In this document: positions 27,683 through 28,066 of the stretch, in pieces
Numbering within the stretch: the stretch's first letter is position 1
How the letters are laid out: the number at the start of each line of letters is the position of its first letter
Source: a virus
Reading direction: 5' to 3' (one strand)
DNA: 28,066 nucleotides
IMG/VR virus record: IMGVR_UViG_3300025646_000249
Span: 1-28,066 of that record
Program-made: the position numbers and the translations under genes
The notes under the pieces: model-generated
What the model was told of the DNA's origin: nothing
Database searches by the model: none
Seen by the model: only the letters and a program-made list of their open reading frames with translations

Positions 27683-27712
27683 CCGATATCGGGGCGATAT
27701 CGGGGCGATATC
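27683..27712 (+). repeat. 11-bp direct repeats CGATATCGGGG with palindrome CCGATATCGG
   Basis: Two exact 11-bp units at 27684-27694 and 27695-27705 and a partial third from 27706. CCGATATCGG (27683-27692) is a 10-bp perfect palindrome. They sit in the leader of the replication gene, downstream of the -10, where a repressor, an iteron-binding initiator or both could act. Confidence 0.8.
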
Positions 27713-27727
27713 AAGAGGGGCGAGGGC

Positions 27728-28066
27728 ATGGCGGAGGATTTAAGCGACATTGGAAAATGGCCGTGGTCAATTGTGCCGAGCCGCGCGTTTGCGGATAAGC
27801 GGCTAAAAGACGCCGACCGGCGGGTGCTGGGCGCGCTTTGCGCTTTCGTGAACCGCGTCGGCGTATGTTGGCCGGCGATGGAAACCATCGCGTCGATCAG
27901 CGGGCATGCAACTAACAAGTCGATTTTCGACGCGATCCAGCGGTTGAAAAAAACTGGGTACGTCCGGCAATTGCGGGCAAAGGATTATCAAGAGACCGCA
28001 AGCGGCTGGAAAAGCAACCGCTACCAAGTGTTGTGGGTGGGCGATGAACCGCTGCCGACGTGGGAA
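27728..28066 (+). CDS. Winged-helix replication initiator-like protein (3' truncated)
   Basis: 113 residues are visible with no stop. M-A-E-D-L-S-D-I-G-K-W-P-W-S-I-V-P-S-R-A-F-A-D-K-R-L leads into a D-R-R-V-L-G-A-L-C-A-F-V-N helix, then W-P-A-M-E-T-I-A-S-I-S-G-H-A-T-N-K-S-I-F-D-A-I-Q-R-L-K-K-T-G-Y-V-R. That is a helix-turn-helix typical of phage/plasmid replication starters (HTH_36 type): W-P-x-x-x-T-I-A ... S-x-x-x-x-I-x-x-L-x-x-x-G-Y. A purine-rich GGGGCGAGGG precedes the ATG. With the helicase fragment at the window start it suggests a replication module, although the intervening sequence is not seen. Confidence 0.8.
   Translation, partial: MAEDLSDIGKWPWSIVPSRAFADKRLKDADRRVLGALCAFVNRVGVCWPAMETIASISGHATNKSIFDAIQRLKKTGYVRQLRAKDYQETASGWKSNRYQVLWVGDEPLPTWE

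Overview
This window is most of the genome of a tailed phage, or a prophage of one, with a short-tailed T7/BPP-1-like virion module. The order of the late genes supports this: gp13-like protein, portal (head-tail connector), Bbp19-like protein, scaffold, capsid, tail tubular proteins A and B, internal virion proteins, and a tail fibre with a T7-type N-terminus. No RNA polymerase, DNA polymerase or terminase gene lies in the window, so late transcription probably uses host RNA polymerase. A Gram-negative host is indicated by the lipobox protein and the podovirus module. The GTA-type three-TM holin and M15A endolysin pair hints at an alphaproteobacterium, but that is inference. Genes are packed with ATGA, TAATG or GTGA overlaps, and no stretch over 300 bases lacks a gene. 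I saw no tRNA or rRNA gene.

Layout. (1) 1-468, plus strand: the C-terminal end of an AAA_25/RepA-type helicase, cut by the window edge. (2) 552-2418: a gp13-like protein and seven very small genes, three of them tandem paralogues ending in TTLG-x-G and four of them lysine/arginine-rich. (3) 2422-15736: the head, connector and internal virion genes, with a terminator plus an AT-rich promoter island immediately before the capsid gene. (4) 15772-17899: the tail fibre and two small downstream genes. (5) 17899-20663: the lysis region, holding a coiled-coil/TM protein, a secreted protein, an HTH-metallophosphoesterase, a small unknown, an M15 peptidase, a 3TM holin and a final small protein. (6) 20620-27591, minus strand: an accessory/early region of about twenty small genes, including an AlpA-like and an XRE-like HTH, a lipoprotein, a LexA-like winged HTH, a YqaJ nuclease, a serine recombinase, Cys-rich proteins, small membrane peptides and two DUF7249-like paralogues. 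(7) 27592-27727: a divergent control region with overlapping promoters, a dyad and 11-bp GATATC repeats. (8) 27728-28066, plus strand: the start of a winged-helix replication protein, cut by the window edge.

How it works together: the divergent region at about 27.65 kb would drive the accessory operon leftward and the replication genes rightward. Replication genes occur at both window ends, as expected if the window is nearly a full turn of a permuted or circular genome. The structural and lysis genes form one long rightward late operon with an internal terminator/promoter before the capsid gene.

The observations most worth a second look are: a duplicated two-gene module (a membrane peptide ending in (F/Y)QEC..C plus a C4 protein) on both sides of the recombination genes; an array of six palindromic 9-bp repeats in a leader between a terminator and one of those modules; the divergent control region; and a 12-bp motif shared between the capsid leader and the gap beside the LexA-like gene.
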